Shown piece by piece: positions 54,001-64,000 of a stretch of DNA of 64,000 nt. The position numbers and the translations under genes are program-made. A model generated the notes under the pieces. That model did no database searches, was not told where the DNA came from, and saw only the letters and a list, made by a program, of their open reading frames with translations. How positions within the stretch are numbered: the stretch's first letter is position 1; every line of letters starts with the position of its first letter. Origin of the DNA: Oreohelix idahoensis (Eukaryota > Mollusca > Gastropoda > Stylommatophora > Oreohelicidae); contig JAMPIV010004254.1 in the NCBI GenBank assembly GCA_024509875.1, positions 839,805 to 903,804 on the forward strand, written 5' to 3'.

Positions 54001-55116
54001 TCCCTTTGGGGGCCCCGCTAACTTGCTGACAATTGCTGTTTTGATTGCAAATCCAACCCCTGCTTCTCGTCTTTCTTCAGTTCCTCTTCCGCTCCAAAAG
54101 AATGTATAACCTGCACCCTTTTCGCAAAGTTGGCCCTCGCCTGCAAGTCGAGTTTCACTCAGTGCTGCTATGTCAATGTTGTACCTGGCCAGTTCTCTCC
54201 CAATCAGGGCAGTTCGTCTCTCAGGTCTGTTTGCATTAAAGTCTTTGTCAAGTAAAGTGCGCACATTCCATGCGCCTAGAATGAGGGGGAAAAATCTGTC
54301 CTTTCTTTTTCTTATATGTCGACCGCCGAAGTAGGGTACCCACCAACCGCGGTAAGCTGGTTAGGTAATGGTGAAGCAGGCAATGTTTAGGGCACCTTTT
54401 CTAGCCCCTTCCTCATGCCATGGAGGTGAGCAGTGCTTTCCTAAAGAGGGCTGCTCAGACACTCAGGGGGCTGCCGAATCCCACTGCTGCTCCGATCAGT
54501 GGAAGACGACCATATGGCCTGAGCCGCCTGTGTGTAGGTCTGCGACTACGACTGCCAGCGTACCCACGCCTGCCGCTTCGCCGCTCGCCCATCGCCACAG
54601 GACTTGTTGTGAGTGGATGGATGAATGGATGAAAGAGTGACTTGCGCGGTGATTTGGATTAAAGTGAGGAAGAGTTGCGCAATTCGTCGACCTCACTCTC
54701 TCGCCTGGGTCCATCTCAATCCAGTGGCAAGACAAGTCAAGACGACTGGAGATGAAGTCAGGTGCAGTGGATGACCAGGGCTTTCTACGTGCCTCGCCGT
54801 GCTCCTTACGCTCCACAGCGCGTTGCTGGTAATCGCCGTCATGCCCGTTGAACCAACAGGTGGTTTCTTCCGCGCAGTCTATCGAATCCAGTCTTCGCAT
54901 GCATGGGTAGGCAGACCCTAACTCACCGAAGGTTTATAACCATTCGGCTACCCTCACCTAGTTTAGCCGGCCTGTCAAAGCCGTTGTCCGGGGGTGGCCG
55001 CTGTCGCATGCTGACAGCTACGAGGAGCCACAGGTGAGAGCTGGATGCCAGGTTTGGACCAAAGGTGGCTGAGCTGCCCTAAAAAGGGCATGACAGCATT
55101 GGTTTATATACTTATA
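51024..55116 (-). mobile_element. LINE family F, full-length non-LTR retrotransposon with 13-bp target duplication
   Basis: A 4093-bp insertion flanked by tctcttaaactaa (51011-51023 and 55117-55129). It contains an ~850-bp 5' UTR, one long ORF and a ~55-bp 3' UTR ending in an AT-rich stretch. The 5' UTR has a tRNA-type A box on minus (TAGCCGAATGG, 54940-54950) and a weak B-box-like ggttcaacggg (54844-54854). The lack of breaks and the clean duplication suggest a young, possibly active copy. RTE-like by its endonuclease. Confidence 0.88.
51079..54264 (-). CDS. Endonuclease-reverse transcriptase of LINE family F
   Basis: 1061 uninterrupted codons. The N-terminal ~250 residues form an AP-type endonuclease (IAALSETRLAGEG, SAYAPTMTN, ILGDFNARVGSD, IDYVIVRKKD, CWTDHRLIVSKL). 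The RT domain follows (GKAPGSDSIPVEVYK, QCGFRKERGTTD, FIDLTKAFDTVSREGLW, NGVKQGCVLAPTLF, LLFADDCALN). The C-terminus carries IRWAGHVVRMPDHRLPK and a C2H2 finger (CPHCPRSFQARIGLFSHLRT). The assigned first codon is GTG inside the endonuclease's first strand. The frame stays open upstream (…GAWNV…), so the real start lies before 54264 and the protein is slightly longer. Endonucleases of this type are often labelled craniofacial development protein 2-like in genome annotations, but this is a mobile element protein. Confidence 0.95.
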   Translation of the reverse strand: MRTLLDKDFNANRPERRTALIGRELARYNIDIAALSETRLAGEGQLCEKGAGYTFFWSGRGTEERREAGVGFAIKTAIVSKLAGPPKGINDRLMTVKIPLFYGRKHATIISAYAPTMTNQDDVKDKFYEELHAVIASVPKADKLIILGDFNARVGSDNISWNGTIGRYGVGRCNSNGLRLLQTCAEHDLLVTNTIFRLPTRNRTSWMHPRSKHWHLIDYVIVRKKDRQDVRVTKSMCGAECWTDHRLIVSKLKVRIQPARRPQGKKTQKRLDVTKLKKTTIKQSFTDTLEDRLKSISLDGQSVETNWAALSEQIYNTATEVLGPSIKKQNDWFDENSDDIKQMLAEKHHLHKAYLNDPKSTSKKDAFNNMRRIVQHKLRQMRDSWLSNKADEIQGFADSHDLKNFYLALKAVYGPTSSGSFPLLNADGKTLITDKEKILQRWAEHFNNILNQPSSINDEAIIRLPQIPINEALDDVPTLEETKKAIRQLSSGKAPGSDSIPVEVYKDGGAVLIEKLHMIFQQMWQSETIPHDLKDASIIHLYKRKGNRQDCNNHRGISLLSIAGKIFARILLNRLTAHLDKGLLPESQCGFRKERGTTDMVFAARQLQEKCQEQHCDLYTAFIDLTKAFDTVSREGLWKIMAKYGCPKKFITIVQQLHDGMQARVQENGELSEPFPVSNGVKQGCVLAPTLFSIMFSAMLTDAFRDGDTGIDISYRIDGKLFNLRRLQAKTKVKSHTIRDLLFADDCALNSFSEADLQHSVDRFSEACANFGLTINTKKTEIMYQPAPGTVYTEPVIKVNGEKLNVVNRFTYLGSTLSQNIVIDDEVNTRISKASSTFGRLYTNVWHRSGISLQTKLKVYRAAVLPVLLYACETWTVYRRHVKKLNHFHTVCLRKIMNIKWQDKIPDTAVLDRAGIPSIDTILMQSQIRWAGHVVRMPDHRLPKILFYGEMQKGKRSHGGQKKRFKDTLKTSLKTFDINPDTWEAAAQDRTAWRTSLRKGAAACESSRRAAAAEQRRQARKDREIKPSHEANIPCPHCPRSFQARIGLFSHLRTQSGLHHP

Positions 55117-55129
55117 TCTCTTAAACTAA

Positions 55130-55260
55130 AGGACATTCTCATCTTTTTGTCTGTCCATGCTATTTTTAACATTCTTCTGTCAAACGACATCTCTGTATCC
55201 TCTAGTGCTTTTCTCACTTGTTTATTAATTGTCCATGACTTACTTCCATAAGTCATGATT
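55130..55260 (-). pseudogene. LINE relic (RT thumb to C-terminal region)
   Basis: Minus-strand reading: YGSKSWTINKQVRKALEDTE, then MSFDRRMLKIAWTDKK, the conserved YG.E.W...K.....L...EM...RRML.I.W.DK segment of LINE proteins. It is cut on one side by the family F insertion and on the other by the (TA)n tract. Confidence 0.65.
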
Positions 55261-55261
55261 G

Positions 55262-55351
<90 letters not shown>
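55262..55351. repeat. (TA)n microsatellite, ~45 units
   Basis: Pure AT dinucleotide run directly before the 5' end of the LINE C copy. Confidence 0.97.
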
Positions 55352-55352
<1 letters not shown>

Positions 55353-58300
55353 CACCCGTGTGTTACCGGGGCCCGAAAGGGGAGCAAAGAATAGTAACAC
55401 TGTCCCCTGCCAAGCATGTCGTAGAAGGCGACTAAGGAGGGTTGGGCATGGGGCCGGTTACCCCATCCTGTAAAAAAAAATTTAAACCACAAAAAACTTC
55501 AACAAATATGGACAAGTCAAATAAAGAAAATAAAACACAGCCATCCAAGACAGGGGAAGGTCCTCTCGCGGGGAGGCGTATGATGCAACACAGAGAAAGC
55601 CGAAAGGAGTCTGTGTTGCTGACTAACCTTCTTTCTTCTAGGAGAACTTCCAGATTTGGCACCTGGAATGTTCGGACATTGAACGAATAAGGGAAAGTGG
55701 CACAAGTAGCAGCAGAAATGAGGGAATACAAAATCGAGGTTCTGGGAATGTGTGAAACAAAGTGGAAGGGGGTAGACAGGAAGAAACTCATCACAGGTGA
55801 ATTGGTGCTGTCCTCAGGACACGAAGACGAAAGTTCACACCACAGTGAAGGGGTAGCTCTTATGTTATCTAAAGAAGCACAGAAAGCACTCATTGAATGG
55901 GAAGCTGTGGGACCCAGAATAATAACAGCTATTTTCAAAACAGCTAAAAAGAAAATTCATGTCAATGTCATCCAATGTTATGCACCAACTAATGACAAAG
56001 AAGAGTCTGTGAAAGAAGCATTTTATACTAAACTACAGGAAATTATGGATAAAGTAAAAAGAAGAGACATCACAATTTTGATGGGTGACATGAATGCAAA
56101 GATAGGTACAGTCAATACCGGATTTGAAGAAGTCATGGGAAAACATGGGCTAGGAGTAATGAATGAAAATGGAGAACTATTCGCAAACTTCTGTGCTTCA
56201 AATCAACTGGCTATAGGAGGAAGCATGTTTCCACATAAGAGAATACACAAGGCAACATGGATATCACCAGACCATAGAACAGAAAATCAGATCGATCATA
56301 TATGCATAAAGAAGAAGTTTAGATCATCATTGCAGGATGTAAAGGTATATAGAGGAGCAGATGTGGCATCAGATCACCATCTTCTGATAGCCAAAGTAAA
56401 AATGAAACTCAAGAGATATGCAACAATGCAAAATTATAGACAACAGTTTAATGTAGGACAGCTAAGAAATCAAGAAACAAGAGACAAATTTGCGGTCACA
56501 GTATCCAACAAATTCCAAGTGCTCCAACAGTTGGAAGATGTAGAGAATACAGAAGACTATTGGCAGCAGGTCAAAACGGTATGGAAGGAGACATGTGAAG
56601 AAATACTGGGGAAAAGGGAAAGACAACAAAAAGCATGGATAACAACAGAAACCATCAATAAGATAAAAGATAGAAAAAACAAGAAAGCAGAGTTAAACAC
56701 AAGCAAAACCAGAAGTTCCAAAGCCAAGGCTCAAGAAGTGTACACAGAAGCAAACAAAGAAGTAAAAAGAAGTATCAAAAGAGACAAGAGGAAGTATATT
56801 GAGGAGTTGGCAAGAGAGGCAGAAGATGCTGCAGCCAAAGGAAATATGAGAGAACTGTATAGCAGCACAAAGAAGCTAACAGGGAAATACAAGCAAACAA
56901 GTTGCCTCATAAAAGATAAGAATGGGAAACTGCTCAGCAATATACAAGAGCAAATGAAGAGGTGGACAGAATATTTTGGGGACCTTCTCAATAGACCAGC
57001 TCCACAAAACCCGCCGGACATCCAGCCAGCAGAAGAAGAGCTACAAATTAACGGTGAAAGACCAACGAAGGAAGAAATAAAGAAAGCCATAAAGCTTCTA
57101 AGAGATGGAAAAGCGTCTGGACCTGATGGCATTCCAGCAGAAGCCATCAAAGCAGATATCGACACGGCTACAGAGATGTTATATAAATTACTTGGTAAAG
57201 TCTGGGAAAAAGAAGAGATACCAGCAGAATGGAAGGAAGGATATCTGGTTAAGTTGCCTAAGAAGGGAAATCTACAAGAGTGCACAAATTATAGAGGAAT
57301 AATGTTACTATCAGTGCCAGGAAAGGTATTGAACAGGATTATCCTTGAGAGATTAAAGGAGTCCATAGACAAGAAATTGAGAGATGAACAAGCAGGTTTT
57401 CGACAAAACAGATCATGTACAGACCAGATAGCCACTTTGAGAATAATAGTTGAACAAAGTCTGGAATGGAATTCACCACTATACATCGGATTTGTGGACT
57501 ACGAAAAAGCATTTGACAGTGTGGACAGAGAATCACTTTGGAAATTGATGAGGCATTATGGAGTTCCCCTGAAGATCATTAATTTAATAAAGAAAACCTA
57601 TGAAGACATGACGTGCAGAGTTCTTCATGAAGGACAGCTTACAGAACCATTTGGGATCAGAACAGGAGTGCGACAGGGATGCCTCTTGTCTCCATTTCTT
57701 TTCTTGCTGGCAATAGATTGGGTTATGAGATCATCGACAACACACAACAGAAATGGAATCCAGTGGACTCTGACTAAGCAGTTGGATGATCTGGATTTTG
57801 CTGATGATTTGGCTCTCCTGTCCCATAACCGTAATCAGATGCAGGACAAATTGGAAACACTCGATGAGAGGTCACAGCAATTGGGTCTGAAAATACACAG
57901 GGAAAAGACAAAAATAATGCGAATAAATGCAGGTAATGAAAACAGGGTTGAACTTGAAGAAACACCAATACAAGATGTAGAATCATACACATATCTTGGC
58001 AGTAATATAGATAAAGTTGGAGGGACAGACAGCGATATCAAAATAAGAATACAAAAGGCAAGAGGAGCTTTCATTGCATTGGGAAATATATGGAGATCAA
58101 GAGAAATAGGATCCAACACGAAAATAAGAATCTTCAACTCAAATGTGAAGTCAGTCCTATTGTATGGCTCAGAGACATGGAGAACAACAAAGACAACAAC
58201 CAAAAAGCTACAGACTTTCATAAATGGGTGCTTGCGTAGAATAGAGGGATTAAAATGGTATGACAAGGTTACCAATGTGGAACTGATGACAAGAACTGGA

Positions 58301-58514
58301 CAAGTGCCAGTGGAACAAGAGATGAGAAGAAGACGATGGCGATGGATAGGACACACACTGAGGAAGCCTGTTGATAGCATTACAAGGCAGTCCTTGTTCT
58401 GGAACCCCCAGGGCAAGAGAGGCAGAGGAAGACCAAGAAGTACATGGAGAAGAGAGTTGGAAACAGAGGTGAAAATGATGAGGAGAACATGGAAAGAGTG
58501 GAGGGTTATGAATG
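55352..58514 (+). mobile_element. LINE family C, near full-length copy
   Basis: The 5' end (acacccgtgtgttaccgggg) matches the 5' end of the minus-strand copy at 15768. The 3' end reads gagggttatgaatgaata and enters a (TA)n tract. Compared with the 12690-15768 copy, about 80 bp of the 3' ORF end and UTR are missing near 58495. One internal stop and the shortened 3' end make this copy probably inactive. Confidence 0.88.
55508..58514 (+). pseudogene. Endonuclease-reverse transcriptase of LINE family C, one early stop
   Basis: The ORF likely begins at ATG 55508 (MDKSNKENKTQ) and reads through SRFGTWNVRTLNE, the first endonuclease strand, to a TAA at 55688-55690; the other copy has CAA there. The remaining 978-codon frame (55697-58633) is open. 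It shows endonuclease motifs (CETKWKG, NVIQCYAPTND, ILMGDMNAKIG, DHICIKKKF, SDHHLLIAKV) and RT motifs (GKASGPDGIPAEAIK, EQAGFRQNRSC, FVDYEKAFDSVDRESLW, TGVRQGCLLSPFLF, LDFADDLALLSH). The C-terminus has RRRRWRWIGHTLRK-type and GKRGRGRPRSTWRREL segments. Past ~58510 the frame runs into the TA repeat (YIYIYI), which is not LINE sequence. The nominal Met at 55697 is internal to the endonuclease and not the natural start. Confidence 0.92.
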
Positions 58515-58535
58515 AATATATATATATATATATAA

Positions 58536-58601
<66 letters not shown>

Positions 58602-58650
58602 ACTATATATATATATATATTATATATATATAATATATATATATATATCA
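58515..58650. repeat. (TA)n microsatellite, imperfect
   Basis: TA repeat with small breaks between the LINE C 3' end and the LINE D copy. Confidence 0.95.
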
Positions 58651-59845
58651 GAGAGAACAAGCGGGTTTCAGGCCGAAACGCTCATGTATTGCTCCAATAT
58701 CCCCACCAAGACCAATTATAGAAGAATCAGTGGAAAGGCAATCGCCACTTATTATCACCTTCGTCGATTTTCAAAAAAGCCTTTGATAGTCTACACCGCC
58801 CATCATTGTGGAAGATACTTACAATCTATGGTTTTCCAACAAAATATGTGAATATAATCAAAGCGCTATATGACAATGCAAGATGTTGTGTTAGAACAAA
58901 TAAAGGGAATACAGAATGGTTTACAGTAGAAACAGGGGTGAAACAAGGCTGTATGTCACCACTACTTTTTGGAATAGCTATTGATTGGGTTATGAGAAAC
59001 TATACCCACAATGAACAATTAGGTATAAAATGGACAAATGGAAAATTCCTGGGGGACCTGGATTTCGCAGATGATGTAGCATTCTTAAGTTCAACACCAA
59101 GACAATCCCAAGAAGCAATAAATAATTTGTGTCATCTCTCGGTTAAAATAGGTCTCCAAATAAATGCCTCTAAAACTAAAGATATGAACTTTTCTAACGA
59201 GACCTTTGATATCATCTTGAACGGGGAAAAAACTACAGAAAGTTGAAAGTTTCAATTATTTAGGCAGTAAAATGACTCAGGATGGTGACACAACAAGAGA
59301 AATCCATACTAGAATTGCTTTGGCAGCTAGCGCCTTCAATAGATTATCTAACATTTGGAAATTACGATCATTGAATATACATACCAAGCTTCGTCTGTTT
59401 AATTCAAATGTTATCTCAGTGTTAACATACGGCTGTGAGAGTTGGAAAATAACAAAATCATTGGAGAACAAGCTGAATACATTCGAGAACAAATGTCTTA
59501 GAAAACTCATGAACATCAGTTGGAAAGAATTCAAGACTAATCGACAAATAAGAGAAGACTCTAGGCAGAAATATGTCTCCAACTATATAAGGAAAAGACG
59601 ATGGTCATATATCGGTCATGTTCTACGAATGCAAAACAACAGAATACCACTACAGGCGCTCACTTGGGTTCCTGAGGGTAAGAGGAAAAAAGGAAGACCA
59701 AAAGAAACACTCAGAAGAACAATAATAAGAGAAGGAAGAACGTTGGGCCTAAATAATGTGCAAGAGCTAAGAGGAGTGGCGTCACAACGAACAACCTGGA
59801 GAGCACTGGTTTCTGCCTTATGCGCGGTGTTTGGCGCTTAATGAA
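58651..59845 (+). pseudogene. LINE family D, 5'-truncated copy (RT to 3' end)
   Basis: It starts within RT (EQAGF-like, degenerate) and contains LWKILTIYGFP, TGVKQGCMSPLLFGIAIDWV, GDLDFADDVAFLSS (FADD motif) and [17 protein letters not shown]. The C-terminal region [15 protein letters not shown] and [15 protein letters not shown] follows. A frameshift near 58770 and another near 59245 split it into open pieces 58806-59246 and 59272-59841. The endonuclease is absent. The 3' end reads ggcgcttaatgaatttattt and passes into (TA)n; the other copy ends in (TTA)n. It is the reference for the copy split by element A. Confidence 0.9.
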
Positions 59846-59849
59846 TTTA

Positions 59850-59982
<133 letters not shown>

Positions 59983-60361
59983 AAAAAAGAACTCTCTTTC
60001 TCACTTTCGTTTATATAGAATTTTTTTATAAAATACTTTTCATTTTAGAATGCCGTTTTTGCTTGGGCTATTCTGCTCTTAGAGAACGTGCCTAGGTTTC
60101 TGAATCTACTGACCTGCTTTAAAACCTGCAAGATGTTATCATCATCGCCGCCGCTTACCACGTCATCACCACTAACATCACCATCACCACCACCAATCGC
60201 CACCACGAATCACCATCACCACCACTACTATCAATCACCACATACAACCGCCCATTTCTATCTAATAGCTGTCTTGTTTAGCCCTGAAAGCACATGATGA
60301 TAGGAAACTCTTTACAGAGCGATACAACAGGAAGCAATCTGATCATCAGAAGAAGTCCCCC
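59983..60361. other. Spacer with (CAC/ATC)-rich microsatellite
   Basis: 60135-60245 is rich in atcaccaccacc-type triplets. Otherwise nothing recognised. Confidence 0.5.
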
Positions 60362-62797
60362 TGTCGTGAGAAATTCTAATCCACATATATAAATTAAAAC
60401 GAAAATGTAAAGCCTAACAAATAACTTCAATAAAAGGAAAGAAGAATGGTAAAGAACAGTGCTGTCACAATGACTGTACTCGAAATCCCCCTTGTTTTCT
60501 ATTTCGTCTGCAAATTGTAACGTTTCACGTTGATAGTAAAAGCCTACTGCTTCAATACCCGCTTTCTACGATAAAACATGTGCTGCATTTCTAAGAAAAA
60601 CCTTGAGATACGCAGGTTGACCTAGATTTAAAATTCCATTCATGTCTTTTTATACACTACGTTACCTAAAACGAAAGACAGATGGACTAAAGATAGAAAG
60701 AAGGGAGGGCTGAAAGCGGGGACGCAGGCAATACTACCACAGTCGCGCGATACACAATTACTACCATCACGCGTGTAAGGCCACAAGCACTAGCTTTTTT
60801 CAAATCGACAGTGATAAACAACACTACCCATACCAGAGTTAGGTTTTAAAATCCTGAAAAAACGCTTATTAGGAATCATGACATTCTACTGTTTTATGTC
60901 TAAAATCCTGACATTAGTCTGACAGTACAGCAGGACAGGTGGCGGTTCTAAACATAAAAAAATAAAAAAACTACACGACTATCCTAGAAAATGCATATTT
61001 TGAACGCAGCCACTTAGCTCCTTTAAATTTGTATATTTGGGTTCCTTAGGACTTGCTGACAAAGAATATGTTAAACGTTACGCAAATAGTCTAGGAATTA
61101 CCAAATTATAGCCAAAAAGAAATAGTGAGGGATGTCAGACAACACCCAAATCAGAATCGCTCAGTGGCAGATTTTCACCCCACCATTGTACGGGAAATGG
61201 GTCTCCATGTTAAATCCGATTTGATTGGAGCGCAATAAATGTAAGGCTAAACACGATTAGTCGGGCTATAAATACTATCTTTCGTTGTCAGGGGAAACGG
61301 GAGTAGGAGTACTTTTTTTCAAACGATTGGGTAGACATGGCACGATTGGTTAGACCTGCCAATATAGTCAATTAGAGGCGTCAGGTCACCACCACATTTG
61401 CAAATAAACTTACTACAGAACCAGTGCGTTGAGCACCAGTGCATATTTTTCTAAATAAAAGCCTGGGACATCGGCAGATCGAAATTGTGTTATATTCAGT
61501 GCCAGTCAACGTAATTCTGTATTATTTCCATGAATTGTGGTAAGCTTGAAATATTTGATATCTTTTAATGAAAATTGAATGTAAATTGATAATTTATGTC
61601 TGTATATATGTGTGGTTCAGTAGCGAACATGAGGTAAAGCCTCTATAGTGCTCCAGCCTGAACAGAAGGTGTCGGAGGAAAGTAAAACTACATGGAATTG
61701 CCAAACAGTACACTGACACCTAGCTTATTGACTAGAAAGAAATAATGCTGGAATTGCAGAGGCGTGGTAATCATTAGGGAGGAATATACTGGTGTAAAAT
61801 ATTTCAGATGAAGCTGACAGTTGGCCTACCGCTCTGAACTCAGTGTTTGTTATGTATTGTGCTCAGTGTAGAAATAGAGTATAAATTAGTTCTGAAGTAG
61901 GAGGTACAACCTTCTTGTTTCAGGGACTGTGGTCTAAAAGTTATTGAGCAGCACCTGGTCAGAGCTTTGCTGAATCCAGAGGCGGACAGCATACTCCTTG
62001 GTCCATATAGCAAACAGTGAGGTGTCTCCAGAACACAGGGGAGCAATCGAGCAGAGGAGTCTTTTCCTGCCGACATCACGAAAGATAAGCCTATGTGGCC
62101 AGCGGAGCTCAACATTATGTAACCCCATCTTAAACTGACATTGTATAAAAATAAGAGGGGAAATTAATTGTTTTAATGCCAGGAACTGAGAACATCTCCA
62201 ATACTAGTTCCAACAGAAACAAACACTTGAAGTCATGATGACAAATACCAACATAGCTTAAAAAACAAAACCAGTATTACCTCATAGTACCACTACACAA
62301 CTGACACACATAAGATAATATTAATAAAATATGTCACTACAAGATTCATATTGATAAATTCTGTACATATAACTTGTAATTAAAATTGATTGTGATTCCT
62401 GGTTCACTTTGTATTTGAATCAGGACACACATATATATTAATGAAAAGTACTTAATACATATTGATATTTGAAAATTTACCAGTGACTCATTTAAGATAG
62501 TCTCATAGAGTGTTATATGTATGTGAGTGTCAAACTGTTGTCAAGTGTGGTGGAATAAATTAAATTGTTTATCTGTCGGTTATTGTTGTGACTTACACTT
62601 CATCATTTACAAAACCCTAGACATTCAACGTAGTCATCACAACATTCCAGAATAATTCTGACTGAGGTAATAATATGTGGTAGCAAGTAAGGTCATCTGT
62701 AATACACTACACTTATTAGATACAGATACCTTCACAGCTGATCTCAGTCAGTACACTAAGTCCCCTATAAATATTTATAACATCCCACTTTACCACA
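60362..62797 (+). repeat. 5' LTR of element C
   Basis: Begins TGTCGTGAGAAATTC and ends taccaca; 2436 bp. It aligns along its length with the B LTR (gaaatcccccttgttttct, acacaattactaccatcacg, ttgaacgcagccac) with many substitutions and indels. Confidence 0.85.
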
Positions 62798-62801
62798 TCT
62801 A

Positions 62802-62818
62802 TTGGGGTCTCGCTCCAG
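62802..62818 (+). promoter_or_regulatory. Primer binding site of element C
   Basis: TGGGGTCTCGCTCCAGGGA lies a few bases after the LTR, as in B. Confidence 0.5.
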
Positions 62819-62966
62819 GGATATTGAACTTTCCTGTAAAAATATTAGATTATTGGGAATAATAAGAATTAAAAAGGTATCCTTGGGTGGAAAGAAATAA
62901 GGTTGAGCTCTCAGTGCCTGTAGTGTCCTTAGATAATTATTGAAAGATTGAATTGCATGTTAGACA

Positions 62967-63760
62967 ATGGTCGACTTGGCAAAATTTCGATCTGCTGCTG
63001 TACAGACTGCGAAAGAGTTAGGAATGGACGGGCAAATTATGATTGCTTATGTCACTGCTGAATGTGACAAATATATTGAACGGGAAGAAAGAAGATTAGA
63101 AAAAGAGGCCGAAAGAAAATTGGAGGCTGAAAAGGAAATTAAGAGGTTGCAGATTGATGCTGAGGCTAAGAGGTTGCAGATTGAGGCTGACAAAGAGGCT
63201 AAGAAATTGGAGGCAGAAAGAGAAGACAAAAGATTGGCTGCAGAAAGGGAACAAGAGGACAAGCGAATTAGCTCACTGGCAGAAAGGGAAGCAGAAGATA
63301 AAAGATTACAAAGGGAACATGAGTTACGACTAAGGGAGTTTGAGTTTCAAGGCCATGCTCCTGAAAATGGTGCCAGTCTCTTTACCTCTGATGCCACTGC
63401 TAGTCAGGGAGCCTCAACCTCAGCTATGAATTTTCATTTAGATCATTTTGTTGAGAAAGACGATGATATTGAGAGCTATCTAAATAGATATGAACTATTA
63501 GCTACCACATATGGGTTAGAGAGAGAAAGGTGGAGCTTAAAGTTATCTCAAGGACTTCGTGGGGCAGCTTATGAAGTTTTTGCTAAAATGAGCAGAGGTG
63601 ATCAGGAAAATTATGACATGCTAAAGAGGCTCTTTTGTTAAGATATGAAAAGAATGCAGAATTTTATAGGAAAAAATTTAGGAATGCTAAACTACTGTCA
63701 GGTGAAACCTATCACCAGTTCTCTGCCATGGTTAGAGACATACTTGGAAAAAGAAACAGT
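62967..63760 (+). pseudogene. gag of element C, frameshifted and truncated
   Basis: Starts at ATG 62967 (MVDLAKFRSAAVQTAKELGM). The charged coiled coil spans residues ~35-125 and the capsid-like start DHFVEKDDDIESYLNRYELL follows. A missing base near 63626 (compared with B) ends the frame at 63641. The capsid continues in another frame (aaaaatttaggaatgctaaa, YHQFSA) to about 63730 and then jumps to later gag sequence. The zinc knuckle is absent. Confidence 0.85.
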
Positions 63761-64000
63761 TGGAAATTTTAGGGGCACCACAGAATTTAATAACAATTGA
63801 TCATAGGGGATCAAACACAGGGTCAGGGACAGCTGGTACGTCTAAAGCTATAGGCAGAATAATAAGGAGCCTACATGTGAAAACCAGATGGGGAACATGA
63901 AAAAAATAGGGTACAATTCTCCAAAAAGGTGGTAACACTTATTATTGGCCCATAGGCAAGATGGACTTGGAATTTTGTAGAAAGGTGTAGCATAGCACAT

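Larger units (their letters stand above)
60362..64000 (+). mobile_element. LTR retrotransposon C (related to B), cut by window end
   Basis: 5' LTR 60362-62797, then a primer site and gag. After gag comes the same HHCC remnant as in B, at 63830-64000 (gcctacatgtgaaa, cttattattggccca, gaaaggtgtagcatagcacat). C therefore appears to share B's loss of protease. The part after 63720 is full of small indels and lacks a ~380-bp stretch of gag that B has, so either this copy is badly decayed or the sequence is poorly polished. Confidence 0.85.

Noticed and set aside
51079..54264. Host gene of craniofacial development protein 2 type
   Set aside because: The endonuclease is joined to a reverse transcriptase and flanked by a target duplication, so it is a LINE.
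55255..55492. ORFs made of repeated Tyr-Ile (also 58250-58660 and 59831-60031)
   Set aside because: They are translations of (TA)n microsatellites.

Overview
This is eukaryotic, intron-bearing DNA from an invertebrate animal. A lophotrochozoan, probably a mollusc, fits best, but that rests on the flavour of the mobile elements and one conserved gene, so treat it as a guess. There is no operon structure and no bacterial-type gene. Only one host gene is recognisable: the large C-terminal exon of a chondroitin sulfate synthase (43823-45403, minus strand). Almost everything else is mobile-element and satellite DNA, much of it nested.

Layout. 1-7237: a tandem array of ~469-bp units, each carrying a tRNA-like head with pol III A and B boxes; about 12 units point one way and 3 the other. 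7238-8957: relic of an EN-RT LINE (family C) split by a second, 5'-truncated LINE (family E). 9205-9925: 16-bp minisatellite. 11600-12190: degenerate minisatellite. 12300-15768: LINE relics on the minus strand. 16040-20060: 31-bp minisatellite interrupted by a 2.87-kb candidate solo LTR. 20455-22125: 37-bp satellite carrying a 210-bp SINE-like insertion. 22550-32745: LINE family D split by Ty3/gypsy element A. 32895-42444: a DNA transposon with 13-bp inverted ends and a 6-bp target duplication, holding Ty3/gypsy element B. 43141-43297: a small foldback MITE with telomere-like internal sequence. 43823-45403: the chondroitin synthase exon. 45485-50865: minisatellites, a tRNA-headed SINE and LINE relics. 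51024-55116: a full-length LINE (family F) with an uninterrupted 1061-codon reading frame and 13-bp target duplications. 55352-59845: LINE C and LINE D copies, each bounded by (TA)n. 60362-64000: Ty3/gypsy element C, running off the window.

The most notable system is the group of three related LTR retrotransposons (A, B, C). Their polymerase domains are of Ty3/gypsy type, but integrase lies upstream of reverse transcriptase: gag, zinc knuckle, protease, integrase, GPY/F module, RT, RNase H. That is the Ty1/copia order and matches the unusual Gmr1-type lineage described from deuterostomes. A lacks RNase H, B lacks the integrase core, and C appears to share B's deletion, so no copy here is complete. 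B's two LTRs are almost identical, which implies recent movement.

Second in interest are the tRNA-headed tandem array, which contains one monomer whose imperfect hairpin has been turned into a perfect 32-bp-arm palindrome, and a LINE/SINE pair (family E and the 210-bp insertion) that share a 3' end with a small conserved hairpin. Several places (1640-2760, 5748-5850, 22530-23700, 63720-64000) are rich in indels or homopolymers and may be poorly polished assembly.
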